Source of the DNA: Actinosynnema sp040640215
GTDB taxonomy: Bacteria > Actinomycetota > Actinomycetes > Mycobacteriales > Pseudonocardiaceae
Length of the DNA stretch: 64,000 nt
Direction of reading: 5' to 3'
Assembly (NCBI RefSeq): GCF_040640215.1
Contig: NZ_JBFABG010000016.1
Span: forward strand, 1 to 64,000
The notes beneath the pieces are model-generated. The model was given only the letters and a program-made list of their open reading frames with translations. It ran no database searches and was not told the DNA's origin. This document shows, piece by piece, positions 1 through 8,244 of the stretch. The position numbers and the translations under genes were made by a program. Position 1 is the stretch's first letter, and the number at the start of each line of letters is the position of its first letter.

Positions 1-50
1 TCGCCATGTCCGGACACCGACCCGCCGACCGCTGCCGGTTTGTGACCGAC
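1..50 (-). repeat. partial third copy of the iteron-like leader (inverted)
   Basis: Read on the minus strand, the first 50 bases contain GGTCGGCGGGTCGG, then TGTCCGG, then ACATGGCGA. The same blocks occur in the same order at 15130-15178, with 8-nt and 3-nt gaps in this copy. Orientation is opposite to the copies at 7383 and 15100. The match is short and cut by the window edge. Confidence 0.3.
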
Positions 51-789
51 ATTCCTTGCGTACCAACACATCCAGACCAGGATGAAAAAGGCTCATTGTA
101 GCGGCGGTCTTGCTCATCTCCCGAACTATCCGGGGAAGGGTTTCTGCCGCATGGGCAAGGTCGCGTGCGGTACTGCTGAAACTCCTCGTGCCGAGTACTT
201 CTGCCGCATAGGACAAGGACAGCACGGCGTGGGCGTCGATGCCTGCGGTCGTTGCAGACATCGCTGCGGTGATCTGCTTGAGTTCATTGACTGTATCGGC
301 TGTGACGTCGCCGGTCTCTTCGAGGCGTCGAGTGATTGCCTCCAGGCGGTTGAGAGGTGGTTCGGCGATCTTGGTCAAGTACTTCAACAGGGCGTCCGGA
401 TTGATCGACACGAGTCTGTTCAGCGTCGAGTGGGCATCGCCCTCGTGGTCCGCCTTCCACTTCTTCAGTGTCTCCGACGGGTAGAGGTCCTCGTCGTCAT
501 CGACCTCTTCGTGGTGCGCCAGGCATAGGAGGAGAAGGTTAGCGAAGGAGTCGCGCTCGGATGCGTCCATGTCCGGTCGATATCGGGCAGCTCCCGGTTT
601 GACGCCGTAGATGTGGGCAACCTGGCTGTTCTTCTTGTAGACGCCAGGCCGGGTCTCAAGCACCACGGGCATGGGACACCCTGGTGCGTAGCACTGGCCG
701 TTGCTGACGGTCCAGAGCGCAGCGAGCATCGCCGGAGGCAGGGTCTTGCGCTGGCCGGCGCCATCGGCGCGAGGCTTCGGGACTGTCAT
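1..789 (-). CDS. HNH-endonuclease-like protein, C-terminus off the window
   Basis: The frame is open from an ATG at 789 to the left edge (263 codons), so the C-terminus is missing. GAGG lies directly before the ATG. Residues about 30-110 look like an HNH/HNH-5 nuclease fold: CYAPGC (a CxxxxC knuckle), then QVAHIYG with the likely metal-binding His, then NLLLLCLAHH, the usual second Cys-x-x-His pair. The rest is helical (ALLKYLTKIAE, VNELKQITAAM). The protein at 15303 has the same order of motifs, so the two probably share a family. Role is inferred: HNH proteins of this shape often lie in defence islands and cleave DNA. The last 30 visible codons overlap a repeat and look less gene-like, so the true stop may be just outside. 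Confidence 0.6.
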   Translation of the reverse strand, partial: MTVPKPRADGAGQRKTLPPAMLAALWTVSNGQCYAPGCPMPVVLETRPGVYKKNSQVAHIYGVKPGAARYRPDMDASERDSFANLLLLCLAHHEEVDDDEDLYPSETLKKWKADHEGDAHSTLNRLVSINPDALLKYLTKIAEPPLNRLEAITRRLEETGDVTADTVNELKQITAAMSATTAGIDAHAVLSLSYAAEVLGTRSFSSTARDLAHAAETLPRIVREMSKTAATMSLFHPGLDVLVRKECRSQTGSGRRVGVRTWR

Positions 790-986
790 CCTCGTTAGCT
801 TGCCGGCACCCTCCGACAAGAACGACCGTGCGGGCATCGATCCGGCACCGCGCAAAGCAGGCCAATCCGTCTCCACCTTGACGCGAGGTGGATCAGCACG
901 TCAACGCGCTGCTAGCCTTCCTCGCCGCGTCGGGGGACCAAGGCCGTGCCTTGGGTGTAGATCACGCGAGCCTAGGCTGACGTGCC

Positions 987-3599
987 ATGGAAGGACATTC
1001 GCCCATCACATTCCGCGGTGCGTTAGGCATCCTGGGTCACTACGACAGACCTTGGCTGGAAAAGATCAACAAGCTTGCCGGTGGCGTCATCCTGGCCAGC
1101 GGTCTGGCACCTGGAGCTGCGGCCTTGTCGGCCCTGTGGGGGTGGGTGGATCAGAAGAACGAGGCTGTAGCGCTGCTGCGGGACGCCGTGGACGGGGCTG
1201 CCGAGCGGCTGCCGCGTACCGGCGGTCTGGAACGTCATCAGTTGGTGATCGCCGCGCACACCACCTTGGTGCTGAGTGCCTTCTTCGACGCCTTCGCCGA
1301 GTCTCCGTTGGGCGGGCTGTATGCGGAGGCGGCGGTGTCCGACCGCGAGAAGCTCCTGCTCGCAGGAGCTGTCGAGGACCATGTCGATTCCTTCCTGCGG
1401 CAGCTGTACGGCCTGGGGGTTCCGACACCGTCGGCGGCGGCGGGATTCCAGGAGATGCTGCCGAGGGTGGAGCGTTGGGCCTACGAGCTGTGCGAGGGCG
1501 TCGACTGGTTCATCCGTGAGGTGGTCGAGGGAACCGACGATGCCATCCCAGGTGTGGAGGTCGAGGTCGCCGAACGTCTCGCGGCGTCGGTGAGGGACCG
1601 GTACAACTCTTACTACCTGGAGTGCGCGGCGCGGGTGCCGGAGTTCGCCATCTGGGCCGACACGATTGAGCACGCGGCGACCCGTACCGCGATGGGGCGT
1701 CTGGAACAGCTGCTGGCGCACGTGGCCGGCGCGCTGCCCGCGCGGGACCTGCGCGCCTTGGTGAACAGCGTCAATCAGGCTGTGTTGGGCCGCCCGGTTC
1801 TGGAGGTTCACAACGACGGTTACGGGATCGACGGGTCGTTCCCGACCGTGGAGCAGTTGTTCGTCGAGCCGCGGTACCGGGTTACCGCTGCTGGCACGAC
1901 CAGCAGGATCGGTGACGAGAATTGGTGGAGGTCTGTGCCGGTCGTCGCTGATTTCCCCCTGCTGGTGGCGAGGCATCTGACCTGTGCTGACGCCATGAGC
2001 AGGCCGCTGGTGCTGCTCGGACACCCTGGCGCGGGCAAGTCGCTGGTAATGAAGGTGATCGCCGCACGGTTGTCCGGGCAGTACTACACCGTGGTACGGG
2101 TGCCGCTGCGGCGGGTCGATGCCAGCGCCGCGGTGGCCGAGCAGGTCCAGCAGGCGTTGGATCAGGCCACCCACCAGCGTGTCCACTGGGCCGACCTCGT
2201 CGATCACAGCGCGCAGACCGTGCGGGTGGTGCTGCTGGACGGGTTGGACGAGCTGCTGCAGGCCAGCAGCACCGACCGGGCGGACTACTTGCACAGGGTC
2301 GCCGACTTCCAGACACGCGAGGCTGCCCTGGGGTATCCGGTGGCCGTCGTAGTGACCTCCCGGACGCTGGTGATCGATCGGCTGTCGCTCCCGCGCGGTA
2401 TTGTGGTGGTCAAGTTGGAGGAGTTCGACGAGCAGCGCATCGCGCTGTGGGTGCGCAAGTGGAACCAGGCCCGCACCGACCCGGACCTGCCACAGATGTC
2501 GGCCCGGTGGGCGCTGGCCCATCGGCAGTTGGCCGCGCAGCCGTTGCTGCTGCTGATGCTGACCCTCTACCACTCCGGGCACGGTGCCAGCGTGGTGGAC
2601 GACCTGTCGTCCACTCAGTTGTACCGTGCTTTGTTCGATGACTACGCCCACCGTGAGGTGATCAAGCGGTCGGGTCGTATGCGGCACGGCAGTGAGTTGG
2701 CCGAGGCGGTGCAGGCGCAGTTGCGCACGCTGGCGGTGGCCGCGCTGGGCATGGTCAACCGCGGCCGGCAGGAGATCACCGAAGCCGAGTTGAGCGCCGA
2801 CCTGACGGCCCTGGAGCAGTACGCCCCCTCAGGTGAGCGGTTGCTGGGGCAGTTCTTCTTCATCCACAGCCCCGAGGCCCAGGACGTAGCTTCCCGGCGC
2901 AGCTACGAGTTCCTGCACGCCACCTTCGCCGAGTATCTGGTGGCCGTGCGCGTGGTGGAGGAGCTTCGGGATGTCGCCCAGGCAGCCTTTGCCCGCCGGG
3001 TCCGCCACACACCCGACGACGACCTGCTGTTCGCGCTGCTGTCCCACCAGCCTCTGGCGGTACAGCAGCCGGTGCTCGGGTTCGCCGACGACCTACTCGC
3101 CTCCCTCGACCACGACGAACGCCACCGGATCCGCGACACCCTCGACCTGTTGCTGTCCCATCACCAGGCCCGCCGGCCCTCACGGCACTTCGCCGACTAC
3201 CGCCCCACTACACCGAACACCGTGCGCGCCCTGGCCGCGTACTCGACCAACCTGGTCCTGCTGCGCATCGGGCGAACCCTCACCGGACAGGACACCATGC
3301 TCGCCGACCTGTTCGCCGAGGGTGACCCGTTGACCCAGTGGCGCGACACGCTCGATCTGTGGAAAGCCGGACTGGACGACACCGGCTTCCACGCCATGCT
3401 TGGCGCGGTCGACCTGGTAGACGGCGACGTGCTGGCACGCGAGGGCGTGCGCTCCAACGTGCCCGAATACCGCGAACTGCACCTGGCCAGGCTGCGTGAC
3501 GACCGCCGACTGCTGTCGGACCTGCGGCTGGCAGCGATGATGCGTTCCCGCTCCTACCTGCACCTGCGTGGAGTCCCGCAGTCGAAGGTCTACGAGTGA
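987..3599 (+). CDS. NACHT-family STAND NTPase (NNH7-type N-terminus), ends at an in-frame TGA
   Basis: This 870-residue protein looks like a bacterial NACHT defence ATPase. The first about 200 residues are helical and contain GALGILGHYDRPWLEKIN and WGWVDQKNEA, a pattern I associate with the NACHT N-terminal helical domain 7 family. Walker A is GHPGAGKS (about 344-352). Walker B is VVLLDGLDE (about 414-422), with the small residue and acidic tail typical of NACHT. Winged-helix and helical sensor regions follow, for example YEFLHATFAEYLVA. Bacterial NACHT proteins sense phage components, oligomerise and trigger an effector. After the TGA at 3597-3599 the same frame continues as good coding sequence to 4094, so the intact gene was probably 1,035 codons long. 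Cytoplasmic. Start at 987 is the ATG in gccATGgaa; no clear ribosome site. Confidence 0.85.
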   Translation: MEGHSPITFRGALGILGHYDRPWLEKINKLAGGVILASGLAPGAAALSALWGWVDQKNEAVALLRDAVDGAAERLPRTGGLERHQLVIAAHTTLVLSAFFDAFAESPLGGLYAEAAVSDREKLLLAGAVEDHVDSFLRQLYGLGVPTPSAAAGFQEMLPRVERWAYELCEGVDWFIREVVEGTDDAIPGVEVEVAERLAASVRDRYNSYYLECAARVPEFAIWADTIEHAATRTAMGRLEQLLAHVAGALPARDLRALVNSVNQAVLGRPVLEVHNDGYGIDGSFPTVEQLFVEPRYRVTAAGTTSRIGDENWWRSVPVVADFPLLVARHLTCADAMSRPLVLLGHPGAGKSLVMKVIAARLSGQYYTVVRVPLRRVDASAAVAEQVQQALDQATHQRVHWADLVDHSAQTVRVVLLDGLDELLQASSTDRADYLHRVADFQTREAALGYPVAVVVTSRTLVIDRLSLPRGIVVVKLEEFDEQRIALWVRKWNQARTDPDLPQMSARWALAHRQLAAQPLLLLMLTLYHSGHGASVVDDLSSTQLYRALFDDYAHREVIKRSGRMRHGSELAEAVQAQLRTLAVAALGMVNRGRQEITEAELSADLTALEQYAPSGERLLGQFFFIHSPEAQDVASRRSYEFLHATFAEYLVAVRVVEELRDVAQAAFARRVRHTPDDDLLFALLSHQPLAVQQPVLGFADDLLASLDHDERHRIRDTLDLLLSHHQARRPSRHFADYRPTTPNTVRALAAYSTNLVLLRIGRTLTGQDTMLADLFAEGDPLTQWRDTLDLWKAGLDDTGFHAMLGAVDLVDGDVLAREGVRSNVPEYRELHLARLRDDRRLLSDLRLAAMMRSRSYLHLRGVPQSKVYE

Positions 3600-4094
3600 T
3601 ACGACTTCGTCTGCGCCTGGCTACGCGCCGGCTTGGCGGCCGATCTCGGGAAGCTCGCCTCCGTCACCTTCACCGACTGTCCAGGACCGCTGTCGGGCGC
3701 TCAGCAGTCTGAGCTGTTCCCTTTGGGGCTGCGGTTCATGGCCGTACACGGCCATGTCATCAGCGACAAGCATCGCGGATTCCTTGTCGGATGGCTGAGC
3801 CGCCAACTCGGGCGCTTCGGTGAGAGCTTTGAACAGGCGGTGAGTTCTCTGATGAAGAGGAACGACATGGAAGCGGTCTCTGAGGCTGTGAGGTCGTTGA
3901 TCGCAGAACAGCGATTTTTGCCGAAGTTCCCCGAGGTTCCGGTGATGCCATATTTCCGTGTAGTAATCGACGATGACGAGGTCGTGAAGGTCTTCGCAAT
4001 CAAAGATGACTACATCGAGACGGATGTGCCTCGACCAACGCGGCCATCGAAGCGCTCTCGTAATTCCGCAGTGGCGAGTGAACGTCAGATGTAG
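3600..4094 (+). pseudogene. in-frame continuation of the NACHT gene after TGA
   Basis: Directly after the TGA at 3597-3599 the same frame runs on for 164 codons to a TAG. It begins YDFVCAWLRAG and later reads FPLGLRFMAVHG and GRFGESFEQAV. Codon use stays actinomycete-like, so this is not random sequence. The first possible internal start is a TTG at 3633 with no ribosome-binding site before it. The simplest reading is that the stop is a recent nonsense change that cut off the C-terminal sensor end of the NACHT protein. Separate translation, or read-through of the UGA, are less likely alternatives. Confidence 0.6.
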
Positions 4095-4513
4095 GGGGAT
4101 GCAGCTTTCCCATGCCGGCCTGCCTCGATTGAAAGGTTGACACTGCTCCGTTCGGGGGGTATCGGTGATTGTGCGTCAGTCCGGCCAGGCGCAGTGGTCA
4201 CGCAGGCGTCGGTGGGCTGCCGGAAGGGGTCTGCGGCATCCGGGGTACGTGTGACGGCCTGACCAACTTGCCTCCACCCACATCCCTACATGACCCGCAA
4301 CCCGACGACGACAACCCGAAGAACCGTCACAGGCAACGCACTCTTGCGGACAACGAGCACTGAATCCCCGGCCACGCGGCGGTCTGCCGTCGGGCGGGCA
4401 CTGCACGGACACGCCGATCGTGCCGATGCACGACGATTCAGTACCTGTGACACACAATCGTCCGACAGGGCCGAACGGAGTGGCGGCTTGCGGGAAGCGG
4501 ATGCGGAGCGCTG
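4095..4513. other. non-coding stretch before the RusA-like gene
   Basis: These 419 bases hold no convincing gene. Short open frames exist on both strands, but none has a ribosome site or recognisable protein. The only signal I can support is a promoter-like pair at 4137-4165. Confidence 0.4.
4137..4165 (+). promoter_or_regulatory. candidate housekeeping promoter
   Basis: A perfect TTGACA (4137-4142) is followed after exactly 17 bases by TATCGG (4160-4165). Spacing and the -35 match the actinomycete housekeeping consensus; the -10 is weak. It would give a leader of about 340 bases to the gene at 4514. Confidence 0.3.
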
Positions 4514-5725
4514 ATGGCGGACGGTTTCTGGGATAGCGCCGAGGGAAGGGCGATGCTCTGGTACCGGAGGTGGCTGCGGGTACGCAGACTGCGTCTGGAC
4601 GGCGAGCCCGAGCAGAAGGGGCGCCGCGGTGGCGGCCACCGGACCGCTTGTGCGCAACGTGACCTGATCGAGCAGTTGAGCGCGTTCGGCCACGGGCCAT
4701 TGACCGGGCCCGTCGCGCTGGACGTGAGCTTTCATACCGGCCGGGCGCAGCCGCCCGCCCCGCACCGGTTGGCCAAGCACCTTCTCGACGTCCTCGGTGC
4801 CGTCCGGACCGGTGCAGGCCCGCCCGGCCGTCGGCACGTGCTGTACCGGGACGACCGACAGGTGAAACTGCTTCATGTGGTCCTGTGGGTGCAGGGACCG
4901 GAGGGAAGCGGACCGAGTGCGCCGCATACGGCAATCACGGCCAGGCCGTTGCGCGATGTGGTCGCCGACCTGACGCTGGCGCGCGCGACAGCGGAAGGCG
5001 ACTACAGGGCTCACGACGAGGACTTCCCGCTGACGATGCCCCCGCTTCCAGACCTGGACCCGGAACCCACCTTCGATCCGCGCTACGCCGCGACCCCACA
5101 CCAGGCGGAGCAGTGGCGCAAGCTCAACGCCACGCTCGCCGCCTTCGACCACGGCCAACTGCAACAGGCCCTGCTGAGCCGGACCGATGCCCTGCTCACC
5201 CGCATGCTCAGCGGCGAGCCGGCCTGGATCGGCGGTGCCCGACCACCCAAACGCCCGTATGCCGACCACCCCGACCTTCATCTGGTGTACGCGGAACTCA
5301 ACCGTGTGATCGCGGACAGCCGGGAGATGCTGCTGTCGCAATCGGTCACGCTGCCCCTGCCAGAGCTTCCCCGCAGTGGCGGCCAGGGCAGGAACTTCAC
5401 CACGGAAGTCCATCAAGCCGTCGAGAACATCACAGCCCATCGACCGGTCTTCACACCGCTGCGCGTGCCGCTGAAGGTCACCCTGTTGGTCATCCCGCCG
5501 GAACAGGGCAAGGACCTGGACAACCTGGCCCTCGCGGTACTCCCGACAGTCCACCGCGTACTCCAACCACCTGCCATCACCTCATACGAGGTCATCGAAC
5601 TGGTCAGAACTCCCGGCGATCCACCCGAAGGGCACCTGCGACTGGCCCTCGGAAACGGTTTCCGACCACGGAGCACATGGGAACGTGTGACCGACTACCT
5701 GGAACAGCAGATGGAACGTCGGTAG
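4514..5725 (+). CDS. protein with two RusA-like domains
   Basis: I do not recognise a named gene. The 403-residue protein seems to carry two copies of the RusA (Holliday-junction resolvase) fold. The N-terminal copy (about 55-135) reads GPVALDVSFHTG, LAKHLLDVLGA, YRDDRQVKLLH, matching the RusA order of strand, Leu-rich helix, then Asp-Asp motif. The C-terminal copy (about 310-385) reads VPLKVTLLVIPP, KDLDNLALAVL, EGHLRLAL, with the family DxDN motif in the form KDLDN. The N-terminal copy lacks that DN pair. A helical linker with about 170 residues separates them. RusA enzymes are dimers, so a fused pair could act as one chain. ATG at 4514 follows GCGGAG at a normal distance. The gene stands alone in a defence-rich zone; function is inference. 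Confidence 0.6.
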   Translation: MADGFWDSAEGRAMLWYRRWLRVRRLRLDGEPEQKGRRGGGHRTACAQRDLIEQLSAFGHGPLTGPVALDVSFHTGRAQPPAPHRLAKHLLDVLGAVRTGAGPPGRRHVLYRDDRQVKLLHVVLWVQGPEGSGPSAPHTAITARPLRDVVADLTLARATAEGDYRAHDEDFPLTMPPLPDLDPEPTFDPRYAATPHQAEQWRKLNATLAAFDHGQLQQALLSRTDALLTRMLSGEPAWIGGARPPKRPYADHPDLHLVYAELNRVIADSREMLLSQSVTLPLPELPRSGGQGRNFTTEVHQAVENITAHRPVFTPLRVPLKVTLLVIPPEQGKDLDNLALAVLPTVHRVLQPPAITSYEVIELVRTPGDPPEGHLRLALGNGFRPRSTWERVTDYLEQQMERR

Positions 5726-5893
5726 AAGCACGGTCGATCTGTGTGGTGCGCCTTCAGCTTCGGTGCCCTGGACCAGGATCGGCAATGCGCAGAGCATTCG
5801 ACCCCAGCGGCAGAAAGTCGAGCTAAGCAACGCCTCTCCCGGCATCCTGCTCGGCACCACTTCGGGACAGCGCTGCAGTGCATCGGGCAGCAA

Positions 5894-6745
5894 TCAGGTG
5901 CTGATGGTGGCCGGGACCTGGATCTGTTGGGCGACCGGGGTCCAGATGTCCATGTCGACGCCCGGCGTGTTGATGGCAACGACGAGTGCGTAGCGTGCAT
6001 CGTGGTCGACGCGGTCGCGTGCCGCTTGTTCTTTCCACCATCCGCCGACGGGGTACACGGCGAGAGCTCCACGTTGAGCGAGGTCGGACGCGGTTCCGGT
6101 CCAGATGTCGGTGTGAAGGGAGCCGGGTGCTCGTTGGGCTTAGGGACCGAAGAGCCACTCCCCGCTGTCGCCTGCCGACGTGGGGCGTTTTTCTTCTTCT
6201 TGCAGGGCTTTGAGGTTGAGTCGTTTGTGGAAGTCGTCGTTGGTCTCCGTGGGACGGTGTACGTCGAACCGGAGGCCGTGGGAGGCGTAGTTGTAGCGGC
6301 CGTTCCACCTGCGGCGGGCGGGGTTGGGTTCGATGAAGTAGGACATGGTTACCCGTAGCTGGACGAAAATTGCCCCGAGGTCGGCCAGCTCGTCGGAGGG
6401 CCAGGGCAGGTCGTGGAAGTGGATTTCGCGCAGTTTGTCGCCCTGGAACGGAGTGATCTTCTCCTGGGCGATGAGGGTGAGCGAGTCTGCGGCGCTGCGG
6501 GTCGCCCGCGTCAGGTCGGGTACTCCCATGCCGTATCGGCGCAGCACGGTGCGTTTGTCGCGCTTCTTCGATGCGTTGTCCACGTGGGAGCGCATGGCGG
6601 GAGTCCACTCGGCGGAGTGGACGATCAGTGCGCGTGCTGTCTCCGGCCATAGCGTGGGGTAGTCAGCCATGATCCGCGCTGCGAGATGCGCTGCTTGTGC
6701 GGTGGCGGCGCTGGTAGCGCCCGGCACATACCCGAGGTCGAGGTG
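5894..6745 (-). pseudogene. decayed S8 subtilase of the IetS anti-phage type
   Basis: Read on the minus strand, this is the C-terminal half of a subtilisin-family protease. GATSAATAQAAHLAARI holds the catalytic Ser motif. TARALIVHSAEW, RRYGMGVPDL, RVTMSYFIEPNP and ASHGLRFDV follow, a pattern I associate with IetS, the protease of the IetAS two-gene phage defence system. An in-frame TAA (6140-6142) interrupts the frame after EWLFGP. The same frame then continues with LHTDIWTGTA, AVYPVGGWWKEQAARDR and VVAINTPGVDMDIWTPV to a TGA at 5894. The 5' half, including the catalytic Asp and His, is gone and is replaced by a transposase scrap. No IetA ATPase is present. Non-functional. Confidence 0.75.
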
Positions 6746-6930
6746 GTGACGAACTGCTGGAGTTGCTGATGGTCCACACCCAGGCACTCGGCCATAGCTG
6801 CATCGACTTCCCCTTGCCGTCCAGCAACAGCTCACGCAGATACAACCCGCACTTCACCCGCTGGTCACGACGGGCGAATCCGCCGAACATCTCCGCGCGA
6901 CCCCTCGATCACCGGGCGAACCCGATCCAT
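6746..6930 (-). pseudogene. N-terminal scrap of an IS701-family transposase
   Basis: On the minus strand an ATG at 6930 starts MDRVRPVIEGSR. A frameshift leads into MFGGFARRDQRVKCG and LYLRELLLDGKGKSMQ, and a second shift gives LGVDHQQLQQFV. This order (FARRDQR, L-L-DG-KSM, HQQLQQFV) is the usual start of IS701-type DDE transposases. The scrap then joins the subtilase sequence directly near 6745, so one end of an IS701 element lies inside the protease gene and the rest of both is deleted. At least two indels; not functional. Confidence 0.65.
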
Positions 6931-7382
6931 TTCCTCCGGCTTCACCCAACCGGAAGATCACACCACCCGTGGGTCAAACTCGGATACGGGCCCATGCCGC
7001 TTTTGGGGAAAAAAGCCGTACGGAAATGTCCAGCCACGCGTCTCGCTTGCTCACTTCCGCGCGGGAATTTGCAGTTCCTACTCTATGAGAAGCCCTCTGC
7101 ATTCTACGATTGGTGTAAGATAATTGGAAAATAGATGAACGAAACTGTTCGACTCGCGGACGTCTTGGCTTGGTTCTTGCACAAGGGGAAGCGAGGAGCA
7201 AAGGGTGCTGATGTCTCGCCGTTCCCCGATGGGTACGTTCAGCCAAGAGCTTGCATCGCCCCACCCTTGCCCGTCGAGGTAAGTCGAGCCTTTGTCGGTC
7301 AAGTTCCAGGCTAGCGGCGGGAAGTAGACTGCGGCGTCGGACCGCAGGTATTCGATGACACCGCTCTTGGTGTCAGCGACCT
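6931..7382. other. degraded stretch upstream of the Tn7-like module
   Basis: No intact gene in these 450 bases, and A+T is locally higher around 7080-7140. On the minus strand at about 7290-7390 a frame reads VADTKSGVIEYL and AVYFPPLAW, reminiscent of the end of a DUF397 protein (a VADTK ... FPPxxW pattern). It has no start codon I can defend. I take it as a gene remnant. Confidence 0.3.
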
Positions 7383-7509
7383 TTGTCCTGTCCGACTGAA
7401 CCTTGCGGTGTCCGGACCTAGTTTGCGGGACTGGCTGCGGTGTCCGGCCTACCTTGCGGAGCCCGCTGACCACACGTTCTAGCCAGCCGGGAGAATGCGG
7501 CGCGTGCCG
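7383..7509 (+). repeat. iteron-like leader or transposon end, copy before tnsA
   Basis: The copy starts TTGTCCTGTCCG (7383-7394). GCGG cores follow at 7405, 7425, 7437 and 7456, two of them inside the 11-mer GCGGTGTCCGG (7405-7415 and 7437-7447, 32 bp apart). It ends with CCGGGAGAATGCG just before the tnsA start. The same blocks with nearly the same spacing (22, 19, 12, 20 versus 22, 20, 12, 19) recur at 15100. Tandem sites of this kind at the edge next to tnsA suit TnsB-binding ends of a Tn7-like element. A shared promoter region is the alternative. Confidence 0.5.
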
Positions 7510-8244
7510 GATCTGGGTGTACTGCCGGGCGGTGCGCCAGCGGCGCCCGAGGGGTTCGAACTGGTCTTCACAGACGAAGACGGCGAGAACCGGGTAGGGC
7601 TGACCGAGGTGTGGTCGGTGCCGTTGGAGTCGTGCCTGCCGGTACGCGGGTTTCCGTCTTTCAAGGGCCAGCGCCACTACGTGGGCCGCTGGTGGACCGC
7701 CACCACGGGCACGTTGGTGGGGTACGAGTCGTGGCTGGAAAGGGATCGACTGATCCTGCTGGACGTCGATCCGCAGGTGGTCGGCATCGCCTCGCAGCCG
7801 TTCTGGCTGTTCTTCACCACGACCGAGGGCAAGCGGCGCTCGCACGCGCCGGACTACTTCGCGCGCCTGGCCGACGGGTCGGCGTTGGTGCTGGACTGCC
7901 GCCCTGCCGACCGGATCAAGCCTCGGGACCAGGCCGCGTTCGAGGCGACCGCGCAAGCCTGCGCGGTGCTGGGCTGGCGCTACGAGGTGGTCGACGCGGT
8001 GGAGCCGGTGCTGATGGGCAACCTACGCTGGCTGGCCGGCTACCGGCACCCGCGCCACGACCTGCCCGTGGTCGCGGCCGCGCTGCGGGAGGCGTTCGCC
8101 GAGCCACACGGCTTGCTGGAGGGTGCGGAAGCGGTCGGTGATCCGATCGCGGTGTTGCCGGTGTTGTTCCATCTGCTCTGGCAGCGCGAGCTGCACGTCG
8201 AGTTGTCGAGGCCGCTGCCCACCGACGCGGTGGTGAGCCGGTGA
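7504..8244 (+). CDS. tnsA: TnsA-like endonuclease of a Tn7-like transposon
   Basis: A protein of about 246 residues. The core YESWLERDRLILLDVDP, then HAPDYFARLADGS, then LVLDCRPADR matches the TnsA nuclease fold (PD-(D/E)XK superfamily): a helix with the first Glu, the PD motif, and a last strand ending in D-C-R. The catalytic Lys of the usual E/QxK is an Arg here; I do not know whether that is normal in the actinobacterial branch. TnsA cuts the 5' ends of the element during cut-and-paste transposition. GTG at 7504 is preferred over ATG at 7495 because GGGAG (7490-7494) sits 9 bases before it. It overlaps tnsB by GTGA. Confidence 0.75.
   Translation: MPDLGVLPGGAPAAPEGFELVFTDEDGENRVGLTEVWSVPLESCLPVRGFPSFKGQRHYVGRWWTATTGTLVGYESWLERDRLILLDVDPQVVGIASQPFWLFFTTTEGKRRSHAPDYFARLADGSALVLDCRPADRIKPRDQAAFEATAQACAVLGWRYEVVDAVEPVLMGNLRWLAGYRHPRHDLPVVAAALREAFAEPHGLLEGAEAVGDPIAVLPVLFHLLWQRELHVELSRPLPTDAVVSR

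Noticed and set aside
82..528. A 148-codon plus-strand frame
   Set aside because: It is antisense to the HNH-like gene, which has the better codon use and a recognisable domain.
4286..5566. A 426-codon minus-strand frame
   Set aside because: Antisense to the RusA-like gene; composition is typical of a GC-rich shadow and no domain is seen.
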